A DNA stretch of 64,000 nt from the NCBI GenBank assembly GCA_943736015.1, contig OX031060.1:13963501-14027500 (forward strand), read 5' to 3'. Position numbers and translations under genes: made by a program. The notes beneath the pieces were generated by a model. That model worked only from the letters and a program-made list of their open reading frames with translations. It did no database searches and had not been told where the DNA came from. Origin of the DNA: Tridacna crocea (lineage: Eukaryota > Mollusca > Bivalvia > Cardiida > Cardiidae). Shown piece by piece: positions 51,678 through 62,084 of this stretch. The stretch's first letter is position 1; every line of letters starts with the position of its first letter.

Positions 51678-54600
51678 ATGTCTTTTGACTTAGATAAATT
51701 TACGGCTGAACCGTCTGTGGAGTTATTGAATTTGGGTAAAAAGACTGATTTGCTTAATCTTGCGAAGCACTATAAATTGTCTGAAATAAAATCTTCAATG
51801 CGTAAACATGAAATTAAGAACATTTTGGTACAATATTTTGTTGATGAGGAGATTTTTAATGAAAATGCTCTTTCCCTGATAGTTGACGTTCAGTCAGTTT
51901 CAAGTTCGAAAGAACTTGAATTAAAACTTCAGATCAGACAGTTAGAAATAGAAAGAGAAAGGGAAAGACAGAGAGAAGAAAGAGAAGAGAGAGAGAAGGA
52001 GAGAGAATTTCAATTAAGAATGAGGGAAATAGAAATGCAAGAAAGAGCAAATCAGCCCAAGCAAAAGATTGAATACAATTTTGATGTTACAAAACATATT
52101 AGGCTTGTTCCTCCATTTCAAGAAAAAGAAATTGATAAATACTTCCTACACTTTGAAAAAGTTGCAGAAAACTTAAATTGGCCAAAAGAGCACTGGACTT
52201 TGCTTCTGCAAAGTGTTTTGATAGGCAAAGCTCGTGAAATTTATACACAACTAGGTGTTGAACAATGTCATCATTATGAGACTGTTAAAGAACTTATTCT
52301 CAAAGGTTATGAGCTGGTCCCAGAAGCATATAGACAAAAATTTAGAAATTGTAAAAAAGATTCTAACCAGACTCATGTTGAATTTGCTAGAAACAAAGAA
52401 CAGTTATTTGATAGATGGTGCTGTTCTAAGAAAATAGACCAAAGTTTTGATAAACTCAGACAACTTATGTTAGTTGAAGAATTCAAACGTTGTATTCAAT
52501 TTGATGTTAAGACATTCTTAGACGAAAAACAAGTTGAAACTTTAGAAGAAGCAGCTCGTCTGGCTGATAATTACTATCTTACACATAAAGTTTCTTTTAT
52601 TGCTAAAGCAAAACCTACTTCCTCACATCCCCAAAATAAATTTACGTCTGGTAATTCATCTGGTATGCCCAGTCAATCCAATACACCCAAACCCAATTCT
52701 ACTAGTGAAACCAAAAGTCAATATCCCTTATCTCGACCCACTTGTAACTATTGTAAGAAACCTGGTCACCTTGTTTCTGAATGTTTGAAATTAAAAAGGA
52801 AGTTAGAAAGTGATGAAGCCAAGCCAACAGGGCTCACCACTCTTAGGCCAAGGCCACAGTTTTCTATTAAAACCAATACAATTGACATAGTCACAAAACC
52901 AAAGTCTGATTCTACTATGGAGATTTTTGAACCATTTATGTTAAATGGTTTTGTATCACTTTCAGGTGATAATTGCCCACCTACCCCTATTAAAATTTTA
53001 AGAGACACAGGAGCTTCTCAATCTCTTATTTTGGCAGATATACTGCCTTTTTCTGAGAAGACTTCTTCCGGTACTAGTGTCCTTATTCAGGGTGTAGAGT
53101 GTGGAACTGTTAATATCCCTCTCCATTACGTTAATTTGTCATCAGATTTGGTTACTGGGCCTGTGGTTATTGGTATTAAACCTTCCTTACCATTTAAAGG
53201 TGTCCATTTATTGCTAGGCAATGACTTAGCTGGAGATAAGGTTGTGGTTAATCCACTTGTAACTGACACACCAAATATAGGTCAAACAGATGACCCTATC
53301 GAGCAGGAAATTCCTGACTTGTATCCTTCTTGTGCAGTTACCCGAGCTATGGCTAAAAAGGCCATTTTGAAAAACTCAAAATCTGACATTGACTTGACGG
53401 ATACTTTTATCGGTCAATATTTTAATAATGAGATTAAAAAGTCTCTTGATCCCAGTTTGTCTGATACTCAGACAGACTCGTCAATGTCTTGCCATTCATC
53501 ACCACGGTCTATTGACCAAGGTCACGACACGCTGTCAAAGTCACAGCTTATCCAGGAACAGCAAACTGATCCTGAGATTTCAAAATTAATTTTTAGGGCT
53601 TTACCTGAAGATGAAATTTCACAGGTCCCAATGTGTTACTATATAAAGAATGGGATTCTTATGAGAAAATGGCGACCATTTGATGTCCCAGCTGATGATG
53701 AATGGTCTGTTTACCACCAAATTGTAGTTCCAAAGTCATATCGTCATGAAATACTAAGTATAGCCCATGAAAGTCCTATGTCAGGTCATCTAGGTATAAA
53801 CAAGACCTATCACAAAATTATTACTCATTTTTATTGGCCCGGTCTCAAATCAGATGTCTCTAAATATTGTAAAACTTGCCATACATGTCAAATGGTAGGT
53901 AAACCCAACCAAACAATTCCCAAAGCTCAATTACAACCTATTCCTGCTTTTGATGAACCTTTCAGTAGGATACTTATAGATTGTGTTGGTCCTTTACCTC
54001 GAACCAAGTTAGGAAATGAGTATCTCTTAACAATTATGTGTACTTCTACACGTTTTCCTGAAGCTATTCCCTTAAGGAACATCAAAACAAAGTCAATAGT
54101 CAAAGCTCTTATAAAGTTTTTCACATTTGTTGGTCTTCCAAAATCAGTTCAGTCTGATCAAGGGTCAAATTTTATGTCCGGTATATTCCAACAGGTTATG
54201 CATGAATTAGGGATTAAGCAATACAGGTCATCCGCCTATCACCCTGAAAGTCAAGGTGCTTTAGAAAGATTTCACCAGACATTAAAAAATATGATAAGGT
54301 CATATTGCTTTGACACTGAAAAAGATTGGGATGAGGGCATCCATTTGTTACTATTTGCAGCCAGAGAATCTGTACAAGAATCTCTTGGTTTCAGTCCTTT
54401 TGAATTAGTTTTTGGCCATTCTGTTCGTGGACCTTTAAAACTTTTGAAGGAGAAATTTCTCTCAAATGATGAAACACCTTTGAATTTACTGCAGTATGTT
54501 TCTGACTTCAGAAATAGACTGTCTAGGGCATGTGAGGTTGCTAGGTCTAATCTTAAAACGTCTCAGGGCAAAATGAAAGCAAGATATGACAGCCATGTTA

Positions 54601-55706
54601 TTGATAGAAAATTTAAACCAGGTGACAAAGTCCTTGCTCTTTTGCCAATACCTGGCAGACCTCTACAGGCAAGATATTTTGGACCCTACACTATTGACAA
54701 GAAAACAAGTGATTTGAACTATATAATTAATACTCCAGGAAGGCGTAAAAACAAACAAATGTGTCATATAAATATGTTAAAGGAATACTTTGACAGAGAT
54801 AGCTCTATTTCAAAACCAATTACAGTTGTAAACACTGTCCCACAAGAATCAAATGTATCTGATCTTGAAGTAAATTCGGACTTTATTGATAAATCTGATC
54901 CTGGTCCATCTAAACTTGAGAATTCTGATATTTTGAGAAACCTCGACAACAAACTTTCTCACTTGGAACCATCGCAGCAGGAAGAGCTGAAACAGTTGAT
55001 ACATGAATATGAACATTTATTTCCTGATATCCCCACAAGAACAGATAAAATCTATCATGATGTCATTGTGGAAGATTCTAAACCAATAAAGCAACATCCA
55101 TATAGGATGAGTCCTTTGAAACAGAAATACCTCCAAGATGAAATAAAATACTTACTGGAAAATGACTTTATTGAACCTAGCCAGAGTAATTACAGTTCAC
55201 CATGTATATTAGTACCCAAATCAAATGGAACTTATAGAATGTGTACTGACTATCGTAAGGTGAACTCTGTGACAAAAACAGACTCTTTTCCAATACCAAG
55301 AATTGATGACTGTATTGACAAAGTTGGAAATTCTAAATATGTCACCAAATTTGACCTGCTAAAAGGATTCTGGCAAGTTCCACTGACTGATAAAGCAAAA
55401 GAAGTATCAGCCTTTGCTACTCCAAACGGTCTGTACCAATACAAAGTTATGCCGTTTGGGATGAAAAATTCTCCTGCAACGTTTCAGCGACTTATAAACA
55501 ACGTTATATGTGGATTAGATGGTTGTGATGCATACATTGACGACGTCATCATCTACTCAGACAGTTGGAGTGACCACCTTCAAAGAATCAGGAAGTTCTT
55601 CGACCGGCTCAGTAAAGCGAAACTGACTGTGAATCTTGCAAAAACTGAATTTTGTCATGCTACTGTAACATTTCTAGGACATCTTGTGGGACAGGGTCAA
55701 GTTTAA
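51678..55706 (+). CDS. Gag-Pol polyprotein, order Gag-PR-INT-RT, RNase H absent
   Basis: A 1342-residue frame, 222 nt after the LTR. In order: an N-terminal SAP-like segment (LLNLAKHYKLSEIK, about 24-55); an acidic/basic coiled coil (78-122); a Gag core (about 125-320); the CCHC knuckle C356-x2-C-x4-H-x4-C369; the aspartic protease DTGA at 443-446; the integrase HHCC zinc site (H697, H704, C734, C737), catalytic D768, D827 and E863 with exact D-x35-E spacing, and a GPY motif at 1002-1004; RT with D1226 and YIDD at 1286-1289, ending FLGHLVGQGQV. Integrase before RT is the Ty1/copia order. Among Ty3/gypsy elements it is known for the Gmr1-like group. The stop follows the RT core directly, so thumb/connection and RNase H are missing. 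The remaining 189 nt before the 3' LTR do not encode them. Confidence 0.95.
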   Translation: MSFDLDKFTAEPSVELLNLGKKTDLLNLAKHYKLSEIKSSMRKHEIKNILVQYFVDEEIFNENALSLIVDVQSVSSSKELELKLQIRQLEIERERERQREEREEREKEREFQLRMREIEMQERANQPKQKIEYNFDVTKHIRLVPPFQEKEIDKYFLHFEKVAENLNWPKEHWTLLLQSVLIGKAREIYTQLGVEQCHHYETVKELILKGYELVPEAYRQKFRNCKKDSNQTHVEFARNKEQLFDRWCCSKKIDQSFDKLRQLMLVEEFKRCIQFDVKTFLDEKQVETLEEAARLADNYYLTHKVSFIAKAKPTSSHPQNKFTSGNSSGMPSQSNTPKPNSTSETKSQYPLSRPTCNYCKKPGHLVSECLKLKRKLESDEAKPTGLTTLRPRPQFSIKTNTIDIVTKPKSDSTMEIFEPFMLNGFVSLSGDNCPPTPIKILRDTGASQSLILADILPFSEKTSSGTSVLIQGVECGTVNIPLHYVNLSSDLVTGPVVIGIKPSLPFKGVHLLLGNDLAGDKVVVNPLVTDTPNIGQTDDPIEQEIPDLYPSCAVTRAMAKKAILKNSKSDIDLTDTFIGQYFNNEIKKSLDPSLSDTQTDSSMSCHSSPRSIDQGHDTLSKSQLIQEQQTDPEISKLIFRALPEDEISQVPMCYYIKNGILMRKWRPFDVPADDEWSVYHQIVVPKSYRHEILSIAHESPMSGHLGINKTYHKIITHFYWPGLKSDVSKYCKTCHTCQMVGKPNQTIPKAQLQPIPAFDEPFSRILIDCVGPLPRTKLGNEYLLTIMCTSTRFPEAIPLRNIKTKSIVKALIKFFTFVGLPKSVQSDQGSNFMSGIFQQVMHELGIKQYRSSAYHPESQGALERFHQTLKNMIRSYCFDTEKDWDEGIHLLLFAARESVQESLGFSPFELVFGHSVRGPLKLLKEKFLSNDETPLNLLQYVSDFRNRLSRACEVARSNLKTSQGKMKARYDSHVIDRKFKPGDKVLALLPIPGRPLQARYFGPYTIDKKTSDLNYIINTPGRRKNKQMCHINMLKEYFDRDSSISKPITVVNTVPQESNVSDLEVNSDFIDKSDPGPSKLENSDILRNLDNKLSHLEPSQQEELKQLIHEYEHLFPDIPTRTDKIYHDVIVEDSKPIKQHPYRMSPLKQKYLQDEIKYLLENDFIEPSQSNYSSPCILVPKSNGTYRMCTDYRKVNSVTKTDSFPIPRIDDCIDKVGNSKYVTKFDLLKGFWQVPLTDKAKEVSAFATPNGLYQYKVMPFGMKNSPATFQRLINNVICGLDGCDAYIDDVIIYSDSWSDHLQRIRKFFDRLSKAKLTVNLAKTEFCHATVTFLGHLVGQGQV

Positions 55707-55884
55707 CCTGTTTTTTCTTTTAAATTGTAATTTCATTACCTTGACTATTTTCATTAGTCTTAAATAATTAATATTTGTGTTTGTTATTTCCTTTGTAATA
55801 CTTCAGTTAAAGTGTCATATACATGTATATAAATAATATTGCAAAAAAGAAAGATTTATTTCATAAACCTTTCTTTTTCTTTTC

Positions 55885-55895
55885 AAGGGGGGAAG
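55885..55895 (+). promoter_or_regulatory. Polypurine tract
   Basis: AAGGGGGGAAG directly before the 3' LTR, where plus-strand priming occurs in LTR elements. Confidence 0.9.
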
Positions 55896-56454
55896 TGTTA
55901 TGTACATACCCAGTTATTCCTAGCTTTGTTCATGTGTGTATCTATTTTTGAATGGTTTTCCCCTGTTGCTATTTTTAGAACTGAACTCTCTCTTGTAGAA
56001 TATTGTGCTGGAAGTTTCCAGGCCTTTATACAATCTGATTACTAAGAATTATGCAACTGATTTTAACATGAATTTTCTGGAAGTTTCCCTGTTATTATAA
56101 AAGGAAAAGCTTTTTACATCTCAGTGTTCACTAGTTAATACATAATTGCCAGACTACAGTGGGGATTATTTTGTGTTTGTGTCATAATTAGTGCTTGGAT
56201 TACATTCAGTTTGGATTCGGATCAGACTAGACTAAAGTGAGGATTACTTCGTGTGCTTGGATTACATTCAGTTGGATTAGGATCAGATTGGAATTAAGAC
56301 TGGAATAGTTTGTCTTCTGAATTTAACGTCTAAGGTATTGTTTTGTACTATTGTAATATTGTCACTGTTTATTTGATATTTTTGTTAATAAATTCTGTCA
56401 ATTGTTATCGTTTGTTGCTGGCTTCTTCTTTCTAGTTACGCCTGACTCGTAACA
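55896..56454 (+). repeat. 3' LTR
   Basis: Same length and, as far as reading shows, same sequence as the 5' LTR. TATA at 56,096-56,102, AATAAA at 56,387-56,392. Followed by GTGCA. Confidence 0.95.
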
Positions 56455-56593
56455 GTGCAGTACTTACTTTATACAATATATGTGTGCAGCACTTTCAGCA
56501 AATTCATAATATATGTTTAATATAATTTAAGTTTTACTTAACAATGCCACACATATATTTGTCTACTGAACAGTAGGTATACAGAAAAAAGAT

Positions 56594-56722
56594 TTAATTT
56601 TTTACCAGACGACAAAATTTAAAACTAGTCAAAATTGGAAGCATTTGCAGCCACAATATAAATGCAAATCAAAACTTGAAATTTAATTTGGGAAGGGTAG
56701 GAAACAAAGCCGGTTATTTCCA
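56594..56722 (+). repeat. Left half of a TTAA hairpin element
   Basis: TTAATTTTTTACCAGACGAC, then GGAAGCATTTGCAGCCAC. It breaks off inside the hairpin (GGAAACAAAGCCGGTTATTT). Confidence 0.6.
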
Positions 56723-56782
56723 GCTCAGCAGGCCCACAATCTACAAACGTACATGTCGCATCAAAATGAAATACATTTCCAT

Positions 56783-56965
56783 GGTTTGTATTTCCATTGT
56801 TCTCGGTCTTATTCTTCAAGATTTCCTGACTGTGAAAGTAAGAAAACGTCTGATTGGCTAAACCCAATGGTATAGCCAATCACACGTTCTGTTACTTTCA
56901 CATTGAAAACATTCTGAAGAAAAAGACTAAGAATGTTCTTAAGAATGGTTGGTGAATACGGACCC
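56783..56965. repeat. Family E palindrome, left end eroded
   Basis: GTCTGATTGGCTAAACCCAA and TATAGCCAATCACACGTT are the inner arms. The right end TTAAGAATGGTTGGTGAATA and CGGACCC is complete. Confidence 0.78.
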
Positions 56966-57699
56966 AAACCATGGTCGCCAAAAGTAGTTCCCAAAGAAAA
57001 TTTAACATAAAATCTTTCTTCACTGAAGGCGACACCAGAAGCTTTTATATACAGTGTAGATCATGATCAGACTGCACAGAACACGTATTCTGATTTCTGT
57101 GCTTTATTGTTCACCAATAAACTTTATAGTGTGACCAATGTCTTGATCTTGCAGCGAAATTATATTTGCAGAGAATGAAAAAGTGAAATATATTTAATTG
57201 GTAATTAAAGAGTAGACCACCTCCTTTGCTTTATTAGCAGAAAAATAAAAGAGCGTATCCAAAATGTGTTTAAGATGTTAATTAAAATTGCAGTAAAGCC
57301 AAAAGTAGGTATTTTTCACCATTATAGCGCGAAAATACATCAGATAATCAAGCACAGCTTACATATATACAAGATCGTACAAACCCGAATGAGTCAGTTA
57401 CCGCGCTGGTTGCCATGATATACGAGTGCGAAAATACGATTTCACAGACGACATTGATGGAAACAAGCGTCGTTATCGTTCGTGTACATTCGAACAACGT
57501 CTTCGAGAACGTCACGTGATAACATTACATCTCACCACTAAGTGGAACTCTTGCGATCTGCACCTCTACATATCGTGAAGTCATAATAATCGCCATATTT
57601 TTACATGATAAAGATGACATTTACTTTTATTTTATAAGAAAGTTGTTTTTTAGGTAAATAATAATCATTTTCGAATTTCTAAAATCCATATTTGATAGC
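56966..57699. other. Intergenic with a half family G hairpin
   Basis: TACAGTGTAGATCATGATCA and GACTGCACAGAACACG near 57,050-57,090 are one arm and the loop of family G. Otherwise nothing recognised. Confidence 0.4.
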
Positions 57700-57905
57700 T
57701 TTACTCCTTTCCCAAATTAAAAAATTCAGACTTTTCCAAAATTCAAAACATCTGCAGCCCAAATTCGAACTTGGCACAAAAACAGCTTAAATACAAACAA
57801 AGACAAACAAAGGGGGAACAGGCGAAAATGTTGCTGATCAGCATTTTATTTTTTCCTACAATGTGTTCAAAAGCTTTTCACTCAAGAGATTGTTACACCC
57901 TGTTT
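57700..57905 (+). repeat. Decayed TTAA hairpin element
   Basis: TTTCCCAAATTAAAAAATTC, AGACTTTTCCAAAATTCAAA, then ATGTTGCTGATCAGCATTTT and TTCCTACAATGTGTTCAAAA. Confidence 0.5.
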
Positions 57906-58439
57906 CCACAGACGATCGGTCTTAAATCAATTCCCAATCGGTTCATTTATTTCAAATTTCGCGCTTTTTGATTAGTTGTCATAGGTGACTTCATTTCAAG
58001 TGTTAAGTATCGGCCATAAATGGGTACTTAATTGGTCTGAAAAAACATTTCATCTGTTGCTGGTAGGTAACAGATAGTAGCTCTATCGGGGTCAGACCGG
58101 TGATAAGGATGTTTTCATCGCTTGTAATGCTAAAATGCCATCGCTTCTCACCGCTTGAAAACCGGTGTTCAGTCGGACATGTCAGTGATCGATCTGTGTT
58201 TGATCAGCAGTCAAACACTTTCCATCGGATCTGGTCGACGATACATAATTATATGGTAAACGGTGGCAGATCGGTGATAATCGGTGTTAAATAGTTCGCA
58301 TATCTCCTGTCATATTTTTTGTCGGTACTTCCAATAAAAGAATGTGTAGGTGATGAAAACCGTTTAATATCTTACAATTCACTTTTGCTGACATCATGGA
58401 CAATAGAACACTAGTGTAGCACTTTTAACTCCTATTACA

Positions 58440-58760
58440 GCACTAGGCCCTTTTCTTTGTCAGATATGGAATTCAGCAAGTCCAACAGCCCAGGTATAAA
58501 CTAAGGCCCGCTGTAGAAGACAAAGGAGATGATGGACCAGGCCATGGCTAACCCAGGGGAAAAGGCTTGAGTTTCAGCAGTACAACATGATTCTAGCCAA
58601 CCTGGGAGATGGTTACACTAGCTCCTTCCTGAACTATATGAACATAACCAAACAAAATGTTCGACAAGGCTGCTGTTGTATCGCCTCACGCCAAGACTGC
58701 CGAAACCAGACGGACACCACTTCCTGCTCTAGGTCCCGGATTAGGCCACCGAAAAGATTG
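58440..58760 (+). pseudogene. Frame-broken coding-like segment, identity unknown
   Basis: The composition is clearly richer in GC than the surroundings. Protein-like stretches occur in different frames: MMDQAMANPGEKA, LEFQQYNMILANLGDGYTSS followed by FLNYMNITKQN, then FDKAAVVSPHAKTAETRRTP. Stops and frame shifts separate them, and no splice sites explain the changes. I do not recognise the family. It could be a processed pseudogene or a transposase fossil. Confidence 0.3.
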
Positions 58761-58903
58761 TGTGAAAAGGGGAAAATATGTGGTTACCAGCATTTTCTCC
58801 TTTTCACACGATTTTATCTGTCATTTCAAAAAGAAATCTTAACTCATATAGAATGTCGTCTGCAGATGCTTCCAATTTCAAAAGGATGTTTTGTAAAGGG
58901 TAA
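58752..58903 (-). repeat. Diverged TTAA hairpin element with covarying arms
   Basis: The hairpin reads ATTGTGTGAAAAGG on the left and CCTTTTCACACGAT on the right: the usual GTGGG/CCCAC pair has become GTGTG/CACAC on both arms. TCGTCTGCAGATGCTTCCAA follows. Confidence 0.62.
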
Positions 58904-59837
58904 GTAATTGAATAGTAATCCGATAATCCGGAGAATAGTTTCTCAATTGATTAATTGGAACCTTTGTTTATCTTGGCATTTGTCTTTAATTGAGGACACA
59001 GGCCATTGTCGATTGTCCCGATATCATTTGTCGGCCATAATGATTTAAAAAAGGCTCTCTTAAATAACAGGTGTCACACCACTTTTCTTCTACATTGCCA
59101 AAAGAGTGAAATCGATCCCTCGTGAAGCTTCATAGATCGCTTAATGGCGAACCTTTGGCTGCTCCGTATGTTGCTTTGCTGTAGATCATAGTCCTTCGTA
59201 TACTAAAACAAACTTGTCAGCCGAGAATTCATAAAAATCTAAATTTCATGTGGGACTACTTTTGACTGCTACGCGTACGACCCGGATGCAATCTCATAGT
59301 AGTAGTTTTATCATATTTTATTCCTCAGTCCAATACAAGGTTTTAATTACAAGTCAACAGAATAACAAAAAGTAACTAGCGAAATGGATTAGAACGAAAT
59401 CGAGGCTAATATGGTTCTTCTCCAAGGTCAAAGTACACAGTAAATGGTAAATTATAATGCATGACGTAAAAAAAGAAGAAAGAATTGGTCAATTTGATGG
59501 GTGCTGAGTGAAAAGGCAGATTGGTGTGGAGTGTTTAACTGGAGGACTGAAACTGGAGGTATTTTTCCCAAGCAATTGTCTTCCTCCATGACCATCACAA
59601 ATCAGTAGATGTTGGATGCTATCAATAAAAGAATGTACAGTATTTTATTGAGATATAAGCAGCTCTATCGAGTTTTGGAAGTCAGGAATTTACACAGTAA
59701 ACATTTTCCACCTGCCGAAAATCTAGAACTACTTTATTTTTTGAAAATATCGATTATCTGGTTAATTGACTTGAGATCACTATAGTATTAAAAGTGGCAT
59801 TCTTTGACAAAATAATCAGAGGAAATATAATGTATAA
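58904..59837. other. Intergenic, nothing recognised
   Basis: AT-rich sequence without domain-bearing frames or clear repeats. Confidence 0.45.
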
Positions 59838-59998
59838 TTTATTTCATCAGCTTGTGGTTAATATGGGGGAAATATTTGTCTCAAAAGGGATAGGTCCGCG
59901 AAAATAACCCGTGCCTTACAGCACTTGTTATTTTCGCATACTTTTCCCTTTATTGGCAAATATTTACCTATATTAACCACAAGCTGATGAAATAAACT
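59838..59998. repeat. Long palindrome, family L
   Basis: Arms TTTATTTCATCAGCTTGTGG and CCACAAGCTGATGAAATAAA, then GGTTAATATGGG / TATATTAACC and AAAAGGGATAGGTCCGCGAA / TTCGCATACTTTTCCCTTT. Loop near GTGCCTTACAGCAC. Total 161 bp. Confidence 0.85.
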
Positions 59999-60190
59999 CT
60001 ATATATAGGATAGGAATAGACTGAAAATTACTACCCATAGAAGCATCAACGGTTGCACAATTTCGGTTTAGAAAAGAACTCTTATATTGGCCTACAATTA
60101 TCCATCATTGAAAACACATATTAACATGAATTGTAACTACAGTCGATGCCGCAGGATACTCTAAATTTTCTCGCTAAATCCCTCTGACAC

Positions 60191-60384
60191 AATCTTCACC
60201 CACCATTCTTGAGAATATTCTTAGTCTTTTTCTCCAAGGTTTTATAAATTTGTAAGTAACGCAACTTCTGATTGGCTAAACCGAATAGTTTAGCCAATCA
60301 GAAGTTGTGTTACTTACAAACGTAGAAAATCCTGGAGAATAAGACAAAGAACGTTCCTAAGAATGGTTGGTGAATACGGGTCCC
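60191..60384. repeat. Family E palindrome, complete
   Basis: CTTCACCCACCATTCTTGAG and GAATGGTTGGTGAATACGGG form the outer arms. The inner arms GCAACTTCTGATTGGCTAAA and TTTAGCCAATCAGAAGTTGT are near-perfect. Confidence 0.88.
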
Positions 60385-60386
60385 GA

Positions 60387-60532
60387 GTTTTAATGACCGT
60401 GTGGAAGAAAGCTTTTGAAAACATTGTCGGCAATGAGAAAAAAAACTGGTAACAAATGGCACTTGCGCAGTCATCTCCAAATGTTTGCAATCGATTCGAG
60501 TCAAATTTTGTTCGTCTGATAAGGCGTTAACA
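60387..60532 (-). repeat. Decayed TTAA hairpin element
   Basis: AAGCTTTTGAAAACATTGTC, then CAAATGTTTGCAATCGATTC and TGATAAGGCGTTAA. The hairpin is mostly lost. Confidence 0.5.
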
Positions 60533-60763
60533 CAGATACCTCTGTACAAGTCCATTGCAACAACTCTGCATTCTTAGGAAAGTCCAAATGGCTGGTTTCA
60601 GGTAGCTCGCTTGATACATGTGACTGCTGAATAATATAGAAAACCGTAGTAGGCTAATTGACAATTCAAAGCATTTCAGATAGACACATACGTCATCATT
60701 CTATCGGATTTAGGCTAGGCGAGAAAAACTGTAGATTGGCGACTCATATCTGACATGACATGG

Positions 60764-60890
60764 TATAAAAACTGGAATCAGCTGTTCATCGAGGTGTGTG
60801 AAGTGGAATACGTTGGTGAGGGCCTTATCTGGCACGAGGCGAACGAATGAGAGTGAATTTACTAAAACACTGTTGAATGAAGAAGGGTAT
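60764..60890 (+). promoter_or_regulatory. Possible core promoter and first exon
   Basis: TATAAAA at 60,764-60,770 is followed by TTCATCG 15-20 nt later and by two possible 5' splice sites (ACGTTG/GTGAGG near 60,812 and GAAGAAG/GGTATG near 60,890). No downstream exon was identified in the window. Confidence 0.22.
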
Positions 60891-62084
60891 GTTTTTATAT
60901 CAGAAACTTATCTCTATTTTTTTCTATCTTTTCATTTTATTTCATTTCAGTGTATTGTAATTTTTAGACATGAATTTTCTTTGCCTTTTTTTTTCCTTCG
61001 CACATTTAATCGAACTCATCTTCTCTGTGTTCAAAAGACTTTAAACAAACGGCCAGTGATTTAAAGCGGTATGGAGCTAGATTTCGACTTGCAGGTTTTA
61101 AGGAAATCTTTTGGAAACGAAAAAGTAACTTTTCATTCGCCAACAAAGATAGGTCAAGATTTAAGATATTTATAGAAATGCACGTAAAAAGCATGAAGGA
61201 ATATCCGTATTTTAATACGCTATAATGTTTCCTTGCAATTAGGTGTTTCTCATCTAAATATCTTAATATGTTTGAAAATTATGTATATATAGGATAAAAA
61301 TGCAACAGATGATTCACCGTCCAGTTGGTCTAATATTTAGGCCTGAAGATGCTAGGGCTCAATGCATTTTAGGCAGAAAAAATGTTTGCAACTATGGTTG
61401 ACTGAAATCAGGCAAAGTCGAATATCTCGTGAACGCTGACACGCAATTAACGGCTTTCATTAAGTGAGCTTATGCTATGTGAATAAGTAAAGAAAACAAA
61501 AGAAAAAGAATCCAATTCAAAGAACAAAATAACTAAAGAGAGGAAAATTTGGCCGAGGCCAATGGTGAAAATATGATTGTTTGTTAAAAAAAAGAATTAA
61601 GAAAACTGTTTACCTGAAAATAAAATCACGAAGACACTTCTATGTGAGCCCTTTCTGTGAAAAAAATCAGGAACTTTCACCAAAAGTTTCCGAGATACGG
61701 AAATTAAAATAACGTTTTAAAGTGAATTGATGTTAAAACCGTGACTCATACTGCATTATAGTATCCCACTCTAATTCAGTAAGTGCATGATACCATTTGA
61801 ACATACATGTATGCTAATATTTACTGCGATGTGATAAAGTTAAAAAAAAACCCTCGACCGATCTTTGAAGAATTAGACATCTGTTGCATCCGAAATAATT
61901 GTATCCGCAATAGAGCAAGTAAGAGCATGCTACCTTTTAACTTTCATACTTTCGTACAGCAGTAGAACGACGTTTATTAACAATGTCACTGTGCTTCAGT
62001 CTCCTGAATTTTCTAGATCTCCTTACCTTCCTTTGAAATCCTCATATTTAATCATTTTCTTGCAGAGAAGTAAAGCCATAACGA
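60891..62084. other. Intergenic, nothing recognised
   Basis: AT-rich. The frames around 60,798-61,194 have no domains. Confidence 0.4.

Larger units (their letters stand above)
50898..56454 (+). mobile_element. Ty3/gypsy-type LTR retrotransposon, recently inserted
   Basis: The 5,557-bp element has two 559-bp LTRs that look identical on reading. The terminal pair is TGTTA/TAACA, with a tRNA-Pro-type primer site, one gag-pol frame and a purine tract. GTGCA lies directly before (50,893-50,897) and after (56,455-56,459), the expected 5-bp target duplication. The host target sits between two copies of ATACAATATATGTGTGCA (50,880-50,897 and 56,471-56,488), a short tandem repeat that existed before insertion. 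No envelope frame is present. Confidence 0.95.

Noticed and set aside
54764..54952. Minus-strand and alternate-frame open frames inside the retrotransposon
   Set aside because: They overlap the domain-rich gag-pol frame and show no domain of their own.
55707..55895. RNase H or envelope remnant downstream of the RT stop
   Set aside because: The 189 nt are AT-rich with several stops in all frames and no RNase H catalytic motif or membrane segment.
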